DNA of 64,000 nucleotides from Smallanthus sonchifolius (Eukaryota; Streptophyta; Magnoliopsida; Asterales; Asteraceae). The notes below the pieces were generated by a model. It made no database searches, was not told the origin of the DNA, and saw only the letters and a list, made by a program, of their open reading frames with translations. The position numbers and the translations under genes are program-made. The stretch lies in NCBI GenBank assembly GCA_023525975.1, contig CM042042.1, positions 8,563,501-8,627,500 of the forward strand. The letters are read 5' to 3'. Of the stretch, positions 35,270 through 47,321 are shown piece by piece; the stretch's first letter is position 1; each line of letters starts with the position of its first letter.

Positions 35270-37600
35270 ATGCATCATACAAGATACTCCAACAAATCAT
35301 CTCCATTGCTTTTTGATCCAGAAATTGAGAAGACTGCCAGACAGAACAGAGTTTTTCACATAACTAACAAAGTAGTGTCTTCTCCAACTCACATGGAGAA
35401 TAAACCGGATCATGGGAAGTAATCTGACTTGCCTCTTGCCGGTCAGCTACACCAGAACAACAGCCCACCTCGGGTGTGTTCTCATCATCTGTTCCTCCAC
35501 CTAGAACAGATGGGAGCCTCAACCAATCCACTAGCCAAATCCCACCATTACCGAACTTTGGCCACTCCCTACCATAACTAAGCCAACCCTTTGATAGTGA
35601 CACATCCCCTACCACCACCAACTTCACAACCTCCTATGACAAAGCCTTCCATATTCCATTCCAACCCCCATCGGGTTTTTATCCATACAATTCAGGGTTA
35701 GATTATGAGGATGAGACAGATGGGTTTGAAGATGAGTTTGGGGAGTATGAAGATGATACTCATGAGTTGGACAGAAGGGACAGACAGAGGCCAAGATTAC
35801 CTGTGTATAGGAGACATGATACATGTGTTCTGTTTGAAAGGCAGAATGAGCATCAGTTTGATCAGAGGTTGCCACAGCAACCACCTTAGAGAGATATTCC
35901 TGCACCGATCCCACCACAGCAGCAGCCTATAAACAGACAAAGACGACCTGGTCCTAGGAATGAAATTCCTCCTGTTGACAATCTGGGAGGCATTCCAAGG
36001 AGGCATGACAGGGGCCTTGTTTAAGGGATTGAGAGCCACTTCAGACCATCCATTGCTTATAATCCATCTCCGGTTTTCATTCCACAACAACATGGAAGGT
36101 CATTTGAAGTTCGTTCCCAGCCAATTCAGAATTTGCCTAAGTATCATGCCCGGGGAACAAAGGATCCATACTTGCATCTGAGTGCCTATGATGCTATGTG
36201 CAACACCATTGGGGGACAGGGATTCACACTAGATAATATGAAGTTGGTGTTGTTTCAATTCACCTTAGAAGACAAGGCTTAACAGTTGTTCCACTCTCTA
36301 CCGTCTTCATTTATATACACATGGGGTGATATGCAGCAACAATTCTTAGATGAGTTCTACACCAATCAGAGAAGTAGTGATGCTATGAAGAACATCAGAA
36401 ATTTCCAACAACAATATGGGGAATTGTTTCATGAAGCCTTCCTTAGGTTCAAGATGTTGATCAAGAAGTGCCCACACCACGGTTTACAAATGTGGGAGAT
36501 GCTAAATGCCTTCCATGAGGGTTTGACAGATGATGAATCCCGAGACCTTAACTCTATTTCTAATGGCACTTTTGGTACTAACTATGAGGATGTGGACTAG
36601 GATTACTTGGAGAGGATGGCAGTGACATCCAAGAGGAAAGCTCAATCTTCGAGGCGGGCTAGACATTCGGTAGTTAGAGAACAGGTTAGAGAAGTTAGAA
36701 AAGTAGGTTGCCAACATGGGTATTGGGAATTAACAGTATGAGGTTTGTGACCAATGTGGTGAGTTAGAGCGCAGTGGTGCTAATTGCGCATGTACGTATG
36801 AAGATGTGAATTATGTGCAAGGGGGTGGTAGGAACTATGATATGAATTCCAACAAATACCATCCGGGCCTTAGAAATCATCCCAACTTTCGGTATGGGGA
36901 TGCCTCCAATCAAGCCAACCCCAATTTTCAAGGTAGTGGTGAAAGAGCTCAACAACCATTCCCACCCTGAAACCAAAACTTTAGTAAAAACAACAACCTA
37001 TGGGGGCATCAAAGGGGGAATGAGCAGGGAGGATCATCTGGACCCTCTAATCAGAGTAGTAAGGATGTTGTGTTGGGCCTCTTGAAGTCTATCCAACAAG
37101 ACTTGCAAAAGAAAAACCAAGCCGATGATGTGCTTGATAAAGCCGTGCAAGTTTTGACCACTCAAATGGGATAGTTTGCCACTGAGATAGCTGAGTTGAG
37201 GAGGAGTAGTGGCAAGCTTCCAAGTGATACAATGACCAACCCATCCCATCACACTTCGCGGAACAGAAACATGAAGAACTGCCACGTGGGCAAGGTTAGT
37301 ACTCTCCGAAGTGGTAAAGTGTATGATAACAAGGTTGCACCTCCCCCACCCTTTGTTGATGGTGTGGTGGAGGACAGTAATGAGCATGATGACAGTGATG
37401 ATGAACCCGAGCCGATTCTGGTTACACGGGTTGTTTTTCCAAGTCCAAAAGAACCACATTTTCCTAAAACATCATCTATTGTTGATAATGGAAGAGTGGT
37501 GCCTCCTAGGGAGCCATCCCCTGCTTCTTTAGTGAATGCATGTAAACAGGTGGAAGTCAAGAAGAGATGTCCTCAACAAGAGGAAATCTAGGAGCTTTTC
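35270..37600 (+). pseudogene. Element B gag (Athila type), broken
   Basis: Capsid-type protein of the retrotransposon. The ATG at 35270 opens MHHTRYSNKSSPLLFDPEIE and KTARQNRVFH, the usual Athila gag start, but a stop follows at about 35420 and the frame shifts later. From 36150 the gag core is clear: DPYLHLSAYDAMCNTIGG, LFQFTLEDKA-stop, WGDMQQQFLDEFY and MLNAFHEGLTDDESRDLNS. Stops occur at about 35887, 36022, 36280 and 36598. The C-terminal part (37196-37590) contains VSTLRSGKVYDNK and acidic sequence. Confidence 0.85.
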
Positions 37601-39431
37601 AAATAGGTAAAAATTAATATACCTCTTCTTGATGTAATTAAACAGATACCAGTCTATGCTAAGTACTTAAAAGACTTATGCACTCAAAAAAGGCACAACA
37701 AAATTCCTGAAAAGCTTGATCTGAATGCACGAGTCAGTGCAAATTTTGACTAGTTCTCTTCCACCTAAACTCCAAGATCCAGGAGGGCCCATAATTTCTA
37801 TACAAGTGGGTGATTTTAAAATAAGCAAGGCGCTATTGGATCTTGGAGCAAGTGTGAGCATCCTTCCTGGGAGTTTGTATGCCCAATATGACTTTGGTCC
37901 TCTACGTCGATCCAATACCACCGTGGTGTTGGCGGATTTGACCCCTAAACTCCCAAGAGGGATTGTTCATGATGTGATAGTGAAAGTGGGTCAATTCTAC
38001 TATCCAGTGGATTTCTTGGTTCTTGACTATGTGCAATCTGAAAAGGTCAGTGAACCAACTGTCATCATGGGTCGACCCTTCTTAGACACATCCCACTCTT
38101 TCATTGACTGTCGCTTAGGCACAGTTGATATGACATTTGGCAATAGAAGGGTCCGTTTAAAAATCTTTTCAAATGAATCTAACCCTCTGCCAAGTGATGA
38201 ATGCTTTATTGCAGACATCATTGAAGGATGCTATCCTCATTCTGAGGATGAATCCACAGAGGAGTGTTTCGTTTGTGACAGGGTTGAACAGGAACTGGAG
38301 CTTGACTTGAAGGAGGATGAAAAGCTTGTTGAAGCTTTAGCTGTGAAGGATGGGAGACCTCCATGGACACATCATGTGGAGAGTTTACCAATAAAGATTG
38401 ACTCGGGGCTACAACCATCACTTGTCAGCCCCCCGAAGGTAGAGTTGAAAGACCTCCCCAAAAACCTAAAGTATGCATTTATGGGGGAGGGTGAGACTTT
38501 ACCTGTCATCATTGCATCCAACCTAGATGAAGAGCAGGAGGAGGCACTACTGAAGGTGCTTCAAGATTACAAAGCTGCAATTAGTTGGACCATTGCTGAC
38601 TTGAAGGGTGTCAGTCCCTCCATTGTGATGCATAAGATCATTACAGACATGGATGCAAGACCTTCACGAGATACATAACGTCGTTTAAATCCCAACATGT
38701 GTGAGGTTGTCAAGAAGGAGGTCTTGAAGTGGTTGGACGCAGGGATCATCTATCACATTTTTGAAAGTCTATGGGTGAGTCCAACCCAAACAGTGCCCAA
38801 GAAAGCAGGTATATAGGTAATAACAAGTGATGATGGTGAGCAAATTGCCACTCGGCCGGTAACCGGGTGGCGTGTGTGTATTGATTACCGGAAACTGAAT
38901 GTTGCCACATCAAAGGATCACTTTCCTTTACCATTTATTGACCAAATCATAGAGAAGCTATTAGGTCAGAAATTTTACTGCTTTCTAGATGGTTACTCAG
39001 GTTATAATCAAATAGCCATCCATCCTGATGTTCAGGAAAAGACCACCTTCACCTGCCCTTATGCTACCTTTGCCTTTAGGCGGATGCCATTTGGGTTGTG
39101 CAACGCCCCGGCCACCTTTCAAAGATGTATGATGAGTATTTTCTCAGAAATGGTCGGGGAGTCGCTTGAGGTCTTTATGGATGACTTTTCAGTTTTTGGT
39201 TCATCGTTTGAATTGTGTTTAAATGAATTATCTAAAGTTTTGCAACGATGTGTAGAAACTAATTTGGTCTTAAGTTGGGAAAAGAGCCATTTCATGGTTC
39301 AAGAGGGTATTGTGTTGGGTCATGATGTGTCAACTCGAGGGGATTGAGGTAGACAAAGCAAAAATTAGTGTTATTTCAACATTACTTCCCCCGATGAATG
39401 TCAAGGGTGTGCGCTCTTTTCTAGGGCATAC
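37601..39431 (+). pseudogene. Element B protease and reverse transcriptase, broken
   Basis: The linker VKINIPLLDVIKQIPVYAKY leads into an aspartic protease with the active site LLDLGASVSILP (about 37835) and the conserved IMGRPFLDTSHSF. The RT follows: RRLNPNMCEVVKKEVLKWLD, VCIDYRKLNVATSKDHFPLP, FRRMPFGLCNAPATFQRCM and the active site FMDDFSVFG. Stops lie after PSRDT (38676-38678) and after KKAGI (about 38815). A one-base insertion near 39341 shifts the frame in VLGHDVSTRG. The RT ends at VRSFLGH, at a deletion junction. Confidence 0.88.
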
Positions 39432-39795
39432 CGTACTGCTTATAAAACACCTATTGGCACTACTCCATGCCGGTTAGTCTATGGGAAGGGATATCACTTA
39501 CCTGTAGAACTGGATCATCGAGCATTATGGGCTATTAAAAATGTTAATCTTGATTATGATGCTGCAGGTAAGCAAAGACGGTTGTGCTTATGTGAGTTGG
39601 AGGAACTAAGGGATGATGCATATGAGAGTGCCTCGGTCTACAAGGATAAGATGAAGAAGGTGCACGATGCAAAGATCTGGTTGAAAACATTTGCAATTGG
39701 GCAAAAGGTGTGGTTGTTCAACTCCAGGTTGAAGCTCTTCCCTGGTAATTTAAAGTGTAAGTGGACAAGTCCTTACTTGGTGACCAAAGTGGGTC
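39432..39795 (+). pseudogene. Element B integrase C-terminal part
   Basis: Begins at the junction with AYRTAYKTPIGTTPCRLVYG, the end of the integrase core. It runs through LPVELDHRALWAIKNVN and AIGQKVWLFNSRLKLFPGNL to KCKWTSPYLVTKVG. Solo LTR C interrupts it; the remainder is 42632-42788 (DIEIEDFEDHLRQTVNGHRL then KPYLEP, stop 42788). The catalytic DDE residues are lost. Confidence 0.85.
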
Positions 39796-42626
39796 TGTCA
39801 CACCCCCAAATTTCAACTAACGGAGTTTTACCGTTTTGGGAAGTGACTAACCAGGATCTCAGACATTAGTTACTTTGAACGACTCTACATGGGACTCAAA
39901 TGAAAATACCATTATAATCAAAGTTCAATGCGGAAGCGTAACGAAAAGTAAATGCGCAAAACACACGCGCCCAAACCAAAGTCCAAAAAGTCCAAAATGT
40001 CCAACCAAACAAAATACAATACAAGGAAGTCATAAAATATATCATAAGTAAAATAGTTGAATCCCATGCATGCCCTAACGTGCACCTTATGTCTTATCTT
40101 AGCGACCTGAGAAAACATGTAAGAAAAAGTGTCAACATAAGGTTGGTGAGTTCACAGGTTTCAAATAAATACGTAAGCGTTTACCAGATTTATGATCATT
40201 CAATATGCATATCTATAGGTAGCTAACCTATGTTCATGTTTAGCTCAAGTGCTCGCAACCGAAGCTGACTGTTTGTTTATTGCCTCCTGCCAGGTCTATC
40301 AATACTGGCAATGTGAGTAGGCTAACATTTCACCCGTTCGATATCCAATCGAGTTAGCGCGACTAACGCGGGTGGGATTTGTCAAACCCAGTAGTACTAC
40401 TAAATATTACCTTGCTAAGATCCATATTAACGGTTCGAGATAAGATGAGGACTTTCTGTGATAGCGTGTTACACTTAGCTTTAACGTTGATAGCATATGA
40501 AATACAAAATCTCAAAAGTAGTTTAAGCATGCTTTCTCCCCCAAGTTAAAACAGTAAAAAGGGGCCGTGAAAACTCACCTGCTTGGCGCTGAAGGTAGTT
40601 TCACACTAGAAGTAAGTTGGAACCACGAGTGTAAGTCTCAAAAGACCTACGAATGTCCTAAAATTATAAACATATAAATTAGGAACGATAATGGGAGTTG
40701 TGACTGTGACACGGAGGGAACGTCTTAAAGAACCGTTCCAATGAACGAGAGTGGACGAACGTGTCCACGGGTTTAAGAATTACTTTACGCGACGAACGAC
40801 ATAAATAATAATATCTATATACGAGTGGATAACATAATTAATTATTATTTAGTCTCGATTGATTCACGGCGTTATAAAAATGATTTGAAATAATATAAAT
40901 ATATATTAAATGATAATACGGGTCACAATTTGAGAATAATATAAACATATTATTTTACACGAGTTTACGGCTTAAAAATAATATAAATATATTATTTTTA
41001 CTTATTAATAATAATAATGTATAAATTATAAAAGTGGGTATAATTTATAAAAACAAACTAATATTTCAAACCCGAGCCTACGGGTTGTTTTCCGGGTTAA
41101 AACCCATTTATATAATAATACAATATTAAAAGGTTTGATTTTTATTAATTTAAAAATCCAGAAAACTGTTTCAAAAAATGAATGTGGGAGCCCGGCCTCG
41201 AACCCGGGTCTCTCCCACACACACACAAGCCCTTAACCAGTCCGCCCGCTAGGGTCATCGCAAACATACCCGAGACTCATTTCTTTTAACAACCAAGTCA
41301 AACGCGATTTCCTTCCCCATAGATACCCAGATCAAATCCCATCCCAAACACTGAATCTGATCGCGAATAAGGTTAAGATTCACAGGGGTTTTGTTGTTTA
41401 GAGGATTGCGAAACTGATGATGTAAACAATTGTAAAAACGGTTGCGATTTAGGTTGTTAATTTCAGTTAAACAGAGTCGAAAACTCTGGGTTAAGAACAC
41501 AGATTGATTCGACTAAATCCGATATTAAAACTTGATGAATTTATGGGGTTTTTAACAATGACTGAATTGCGAGTCTAACCGTATAACTTAATTTGATTGA
41601 GGTTAAGTTTAGACCAGGGTTCGATTAAACCCAATGCGTGATGAACCCTAGAATCGGTTCATCACTCATTCGATGTTACATACTCGAATAAGCATAGGGC
41701 TTTCAAAGCATAGATGATTGCGATTCTAACCATACCGTTTAATTGGATTAACATTGAGTCTAGGTTAGAGTTTGGCTAAAACGTTTTCAAATGAATTCCA
41801 GAATCTGATTTTGTAAAATTGGATGTTGTTTGATTCAATTAACATGGGGTTTTCATTAAACTGAGTATTGCGAAACTACTGGTATGCTTTAATTTCGTTG
41901 AGAATGAGTCTAGAATCAAAAGCCCCAAATCCGATTTCTTAAGAACCCTAGAATCAGATTATGACTCAATCGATAATGTAAGCCCTGATTAGGATAGGGA
42001 TTTCATTCTAAAGCATAAAATGAATCAAAAGACTGTTTCAATTACCCAGTTGAATGTCGGATTGACTGTGCACGACTAAAACAGGGTTCGACGGCTGCGG
42101 GTTGATCCTCGTCGCTTCTGGTTGCTTCTCCGGCGCGGCTGGTGTATTAGAATTCTTCTGAGTTACTCGTATAAGGATTGCAGGTGAATAATTTGTGAGA
42201 AGAATACAAGAATTAGTCGAATTTGGTGATCGATTAAGATGAGGTCGACGGTTATGAACATAATTGTCATAATTTGAGTTTAATTTGATTGATGATTACG
42301 ATTAAAGTTCCATGATGAACCATTAAGGCATTTAGGTGATAATCAATTACAGAATTCAATTCATTTATGTTATCAATCGCGGATTGGAAATCAAAGGGTC
42401 TCGACTTTGACTTATAAAAGTCAACAGAAGACCAATTTGTCAATTTTGACTTTGGGTAGTCAAATTATTCAATTTGGCATAATTACACAATTAGTCCTTG
42501 CAGTGTTGAGTTGAATTTGTGACCGAATCAGTCCCTGGGGTTTGATTTAGTTAACGAGGTTAAGTTTTTAATAGGAAACTTAACGGAATAGTTAACGGGG
42601 TTAACCTAAAAAGTCGAATTGTCACA
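39796..42626 (-). mobile_element. Solo LTR C (chromovirus-type), 2.8 kb
   Basis: A 2,831-bp segment with ends TGTCACACCCCC and AATTGTCACA, flanked by the 5-bp duplication GGGTC (39791-39795 and 42627-42631). The minus-strand reading TGTGACAATTCG...GGGGGTGTGACA resembles the LTR form of element A (TGTAACACC...GGGTGTGACA), so a Tekay/Del-like solo LTR in minus orientation is likely. No coding domains, primer-binding site or second LTR were seen inside. It interrupts the integrase of element B between Gly and the following His codon. Confidence 0.8.
41184..41253 (-). other. tRNA-like segment inside solo LTR C
   Basis: The minus strand reads GCGGGCGGACTGGTTAAGGG (A-box-like) and, about 35 bases on, GACCCGGGTTCGAGGCCGGG (a good B box) with partly complementary ends. 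The middle is a GT run instead of a credible anticodon arm, so it is not an intact tRNA gene. Confidence 0.4.
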
Positions 42627-44214
42627 GGGTCACTCGGGTGATATTGAGATAGAAGACTTTGAGGATCATTTGAGGCAAACAGTGAATGGTCATCGGCTAA
42701 AGCCGTATTTAGAACCTATTGACATCAATGGTCCGGATAAGCACGTTGAGGTGTTGTTCTTCAGCACTCTAGAAGATGGAGACACGTAACTAATCTCAGG
42801 AACACCGTGTCTGGCTGAAGACGTTAAACTTAGCGCTCTTAGGAGGCAACCTAAGTTTTATATTGTCTAGTTTTGTTTTGGTGCATGAACGTTGTGGGTG
42901 TGTTCCCTAGAAACCCTCACGAGACTAAACTCGTCCACACGGGCTACCGAGGGGTTTAAATGGCTTGGTGCATATACTAAATGTACCCGTGATGCCTACG
43001 AAAGTGAGTTAGGATTTTTATCGCTTTGTTTATTTGTTTTTGTGCATTTGACCAAGTGTGGGGAAGCCTTGGAGGTGTTTTGAGCTCATCTGTGTGCCAT
43101 TGAGGGCAATGCACAAGTTCTTGGGGGGGGGTAGGGAACCATTTGTAGAGTTTTGTAATTTTTAACGTTTTCGGTGTGTTTTTGTAGTTTTTTTCAAGAT
43201 TTTGTACGTTTTTGTGTCGATTTTGACAAGGAAAACGATGGGAAATCATGTTCCAGGTATGTAAGTACTTAAATAAAGTGTTGGAACAAGTTTTGGAGAG
43301 GTTGGAAAAATTTGAGTTTTTAGGAGTTGAAATTTTTTCTAAGGCAAAAACTCAGATTTTCTTCTAATCTTTCTGTCACCAAAGGGTCTTTGCGCCACGC
43401 GAAGATTCCTGCCTAGCTTTTCGACACACGCGAATAAGTTGGTTGTCCGGCAGCAATTGCTGATCTTCACACCACGCGAAGATTCAGCCCCCATCTTTCG
43501 CGACACGCGAAAACATTAAAAAAATAAATGAATAAATAAAAATTTGTTTTATCGGTGTGGGTCCATTTTGTCTTTTATTTTATTTGAGTCTTGTCATTGA
43601 GTCGATATGATGCTTGTTGGTGTGCTTTGAACTTAATTTTGCAGATTTGGAATTACTTGCCCGTACTCAATCTCCATTCGGGTGATGACTTCCGACTTCC
43701 GCTTGATTCTTGTTCATGGCTACCCGCTTGCATCTGTGGAGCACGATCGCGAATGAAATGCTATACGAACGCATATCCAGCTAAGTTCTTTAATTTTGTA
43801 TATGTCTTTTAGTGTTTGTTTCTCTTCCTACATTGAGGGCAATGTAGCGTTTAAGTGTGGCGAGGGAGACTATCGTCTAAGTTGTCATTAAGTCTGTATA
43901 GTTTAAAAATTTTGAAAATCCATAAAAATAAAAAAAAAATTCAAAAATGTCCTTATATTAGAATTTGTGTAGTTATATGGGAAATGATAGGTACAATTGG
44001 AACTATGCTTGTGTGTGATTAAATTAAATAATAAATAGGTATTAAATTGAATAATAAATAGGAAGCGCGTTTGATTTGTAACGTTTTGGTAGACCCAACC
44101 GACTTAAAGAGTTTAAATATCATGATAGTGTATTTAGGTTTAATTGATAACTAATTCAGGATGTCTTGTGGGTTTTCATCTGTCGGCAAGTTCAAAACTG
44201 TCAATATAGGGTAA

Positions 44215-45473
44215 TGATCGGTGTCGAAGTGACCGGTCAAAGATAAAGAAATAGAGTGTCCTAATCACCTTAAACTAGTTAGGGTAAGAAGGGTGTCGAA
44301 CCACGAAGAGTTTGTGGTCGGTGCTCAACTTCAATTGACAATGCAAATTATGAAGTTACAATGGGTCTTTCTGACCAAACACAATCAATGATTTAAGTGA
44401 AAACTTTATAAACTCAACAAACAAATCAAGTACAAAATAAAACGGTTTAAGTTGTAAACAATAATTAAAAAGGGTATCACACCCGGGTTTCAAGCTCACA
44501 AATAATTAGGGATTATCACACCAACATTTGAGTTCAAACAATCGAATGGTTATTCAAATCTAATTAACCAAATCTAACCAAGAACATCAACATTCATACA
44601 TCATCGGCAAATAGTGTAAAACAATATTCACGAATGAAATCGAGACAAATGTATGCAATATAGAATTAGATTAATCAATAGATTCAACATAAATCAAAGT
44701 TCATAGCAATTATCATCTAACGGGGTCAATGGTGCAAGAATTTATCGACTCCCGTGAGTTCATAACCATACTAAACACAAAGATTCAAGTGTTTCAAACC
44801 AAACGATTACAAGAATTGTTTCTCAAAGCTAGCACATGATAAAACCCTAAAAACTTACAAACAATCCACCCGGGAATGATTACCGGTGGATTAGCCGCTC
44901 ATGGTGGTGGAAATCATCTTCAATCCTTCAATCTTTCGGGTATCTATCTTCAATTTGATGTTGGAATCGTGTTTCTAGTCTCCCAAGAACTCCAAAATCG
45001 CCCCAAGAACTGTGGTAAAAGTCGCCATTCGAATTTTTGGGGAAGAAAAACCTAAATAACCTTTGAAATTCGGCTGTTTCGCCCAAACCCCGCGTCTGAA
45101 ACGCACCCAGCATAGGCTTACGCTGGGAGGGCGTAGGCTTACGTCGGGCCTCTGATGCTGCTGTGAAGGAAATCTTTAGGCGTAGGCCTACGCTGGGAGG
45201 GCATAAGCTTACGATGGGCCTCTGATGCTGTTGTGAAGGAAATCTTTAGGCGTAGGCCTACGTTGGGAGGGCGTAAGCTTACGCTGTGCCTGCAGTTTTG
45301 CCCCGTTTTCTCCGTGTCTCTTCCGACTCTCTCGTAATATCTTCAAAGATCACATTTTAAGCTTCCAACACCTGCACATGCATGACTACACAATACATTT
45401 GTATTCCACATATCAAATTGCATAAATATAACATATTACACCTTTTAATACATGAAACTTTGGCCACTTATCA
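44215..45473 (-). mobile_element. Solo LTR E (Athila/Tat-like)
   Basis: A 1,259-bp segment with plus-strand ends TGATCGGTGTCG and GGCCACTTATCA, flanked by the 5-bp duplication GGTAA (44210-44214 and 45474-45478). In minus orientation it ends CGACACCGATCA, close to the 3' end of element B's LTR (CGACATCGATCA), so it is probably a related Athila/Tat LTR inserted in the opposite direction. No internal coding sequence remains. Confidence 0.8.
45107..45296. repeat. 70-bp tandem repeat in solo LTR E
   Basis: About two and a half units with 70-bp period. Each holds CCTCTGATGCTG(C/T)TGTGAAGG, AAATCTTTAGGCGTAGGCC and TACG(C/T)TGGGAGGGC. Each unit contains the palindromic word CGTAGGCCTACG. Confidence 0.88.
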
Positions 45474-46249
45474 GGTAATAGGTACCACTATAAGCAAAAG
45501 TTTATAAGTTTTTAAAATTACTTGGAACATCACTTTCTTTTTATGAAAATAAATCCGAAAGTTGATGGCGCCCGCATCCATTATCCATTTTGCATGAGCT
45601 TAATTAAATCAATTGAAAGCTTGAGTTTCGCCTACGTGTTACCCTCTGGGATAGTGACTTGGTTGATACACCCATGGGCGGGACTTAAGTGATCAAAAAT
45701 GGGATGAATAAGTTAGGTTTATGTGTTACCCTTCGGGATGGCGACTTGAAGGATACACCACTACTCCGAACCTTATGAACATCATTGCGTGCAAACCAAA
45801 ACCTACGTGTTACCCCTCGGGATGGTGACTTGAGGGATACGCCACTGGGTGAGGTTTATTCATATAAGTATTAATCAAAGCTCAAATCATGCATCCATCG
45901 ATCCATAATTCCATGATTTTCAAAAACTTGTAAATTAGTGTTTATAGTGGTGGGAAATCTATATGGTTTAACCCGTGCATAAACATGACCTTGAGATGGG
46001 ATTAGACTAAGTTGTAGCTTCCTAAGTGTGAGACCCATAGACAAACTGTTGTTTGGTAATGAATAGGATAGTAGATCACAGAATCGGGGGCTCAATAGAT
46101 CGGTGGTTGGGTTTAGTCGAATAGAAATACCAATTGTTACAGTCAACGCGAGATTATGTTTTAATTGTATGAGATTGTGAGAGCATGTTCCAATTATGAT
46201 TCCATTGCATAATTCTTTTTCGGGACGTAAAAGAGTAAGTGTGGGGATG

Positions 46250-47321
46250 TGATGTAGGGTTTAATAACCCCAGTTTACATGTCGCTTTGTGTGCGTTTTA
46301 GCTAGTTTTGTAGATATCTTTGTACGGTTTTATGTATGTTTGTGGTTGTGTCTACCTCCCAGGTTTTATGTGCTAAATGAGCGGATAACGGATGCGAAGC
46401 ACAAGGGTTTAAAAGGTCAAAAAGTCAAAGTTGTTGAGTTCTGTTCTTCGCGCCACGCGAAGACCTAGTGGCCAATCTTAGCGACACGCAAGGAACTCCA
46501 GAGGCGCCCCGACTAGTTTGTTCTTCGCGCCACATGAAGAACTGGATTGACATCTTCGCGACATGTGAAGATCTATTTTTATAGAAAAGTTAACCTAAGT
46601 CAGGTTTTAATCCACAGCAGCCCCCATCCCGACTTATCTTCGATTCCAGCCATTCCAGAGCTCCAAGAAGGCGATTTCCACTATCCTTAGGTCGATTGTT
46701 CTTAATCTTTCATGATTGTAAGTCCTAGTACACTAGTTTTGATTATTGTTATGAGTATGAGTAGCTAAATCTCTTGTAATCCTCTTTGGGTCTAGGGTTT
46801 TGTTGAACACTTGTAATCTCTTGAATGATTAGCTTTGGTTTGTAATATTGCTTGACATGTTAAGCCATATGATTTCATTTATTGATTGAATGCTTTAAAC
46901 TTCATTGATTAATTTCGAATTGTTGTTCAAGCCTCAATAGTTTTGGGTTTCTTTACATCGGGGACAACTTGGGGGTTGGATTAGAGTTGGTTAGTCATTG
47001 ATGGTTGTGTGAGAATAAGTTTATTCACAACGGGTTCTCACATTATCACTGAATTCAATTGAACCATATGATTATGTCAATGTAATTGCTTGCTAACTAT
47101 CTTGAAGGAACTTGTGTTTGCATACCCGAACCCCGGAGGGGATTACCTATCTCATTATTGTTTTAAAACCCAAATCCAAATCAGTTGTTATTGTTTTCTG
47201 TCTTTGAATATTGTAACAAAGTAACACTTTTCACATACTACTCGTGGATACGATACTCTACTTACCCTTACTAGTTAAGGTGTTTAAGGATTGTTTTTGA
47301 CCGATCAAACGACATCGATCA
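46250..47321 (+). repeat. 3' LTR of element B
   Basis: 1,072 bp, starting TGATGTAGGGTTTAATAACC and ending ACGACATCGATCA, aligned along its whole length with the 5' LTR. The main differences are a short indel near 46395 (5' LTR has an extra GTGAAGCAACCGGAT-like stretch) and scattered substitutions. Confidence 0.93.

Larger units (their letters stand above)
42789..46249 (+). other. Long 3' non-coding region of element B
   Basis: Follows the integrase stop and ends at the polypurine tract AAGAGTAAGTGTGGGGATG (46231-46249) directly before the 3' LTR. It contains CCAAGTGTGGGG and ATTGAGGGCAATG motifs (about 43049-43113 and 43833), common in the 3' regions of Athila elements, and CACGCGAAG words (about 43390-43510). 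Three related units around TACGTGTTACC...GGATA(CA)CC lie at 45630-45850. No env-like ORF was recognised. Solo LTR E is inserted here. Confidence 0.7.
34011..47321 (+). mobile_element. Athila-type Ty3/gypsy element B
   Basis: Plus-strand LTR retrotransposon flanked by the 5-bp duplication ACGAG (34006-34010 and 47322-47326). It is inserted in the integrase of chromovirus A. LTR ends are TGAT...ATCA; LTRs are 34011-35085 and 46250-47321 and closely similar. The primer-binding site is of the Asp-tRNA type used by Athila/Tat elements. Inside are gag, protease and RT, then a deletion joining RT to the integrase C-terminus, then a long 3' non-coding region. Two younger solo LTRs (C at 39796, E at 44215) lie in it. 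Without them it is about 9.2 kb. Stops and frameshifts in gag and pol make it defective. Confidence 0.92.

Noticed and set aside
37034..37560. Antisense frames over the gag 3' part of element B
   Set aside because: The plus-strand gag text explains this region.
41184..41253. Intact tRNA gene
   Set aside because: The centre is a GT run without a credible anticodon arm, so only tRNA-like boxes are reported.
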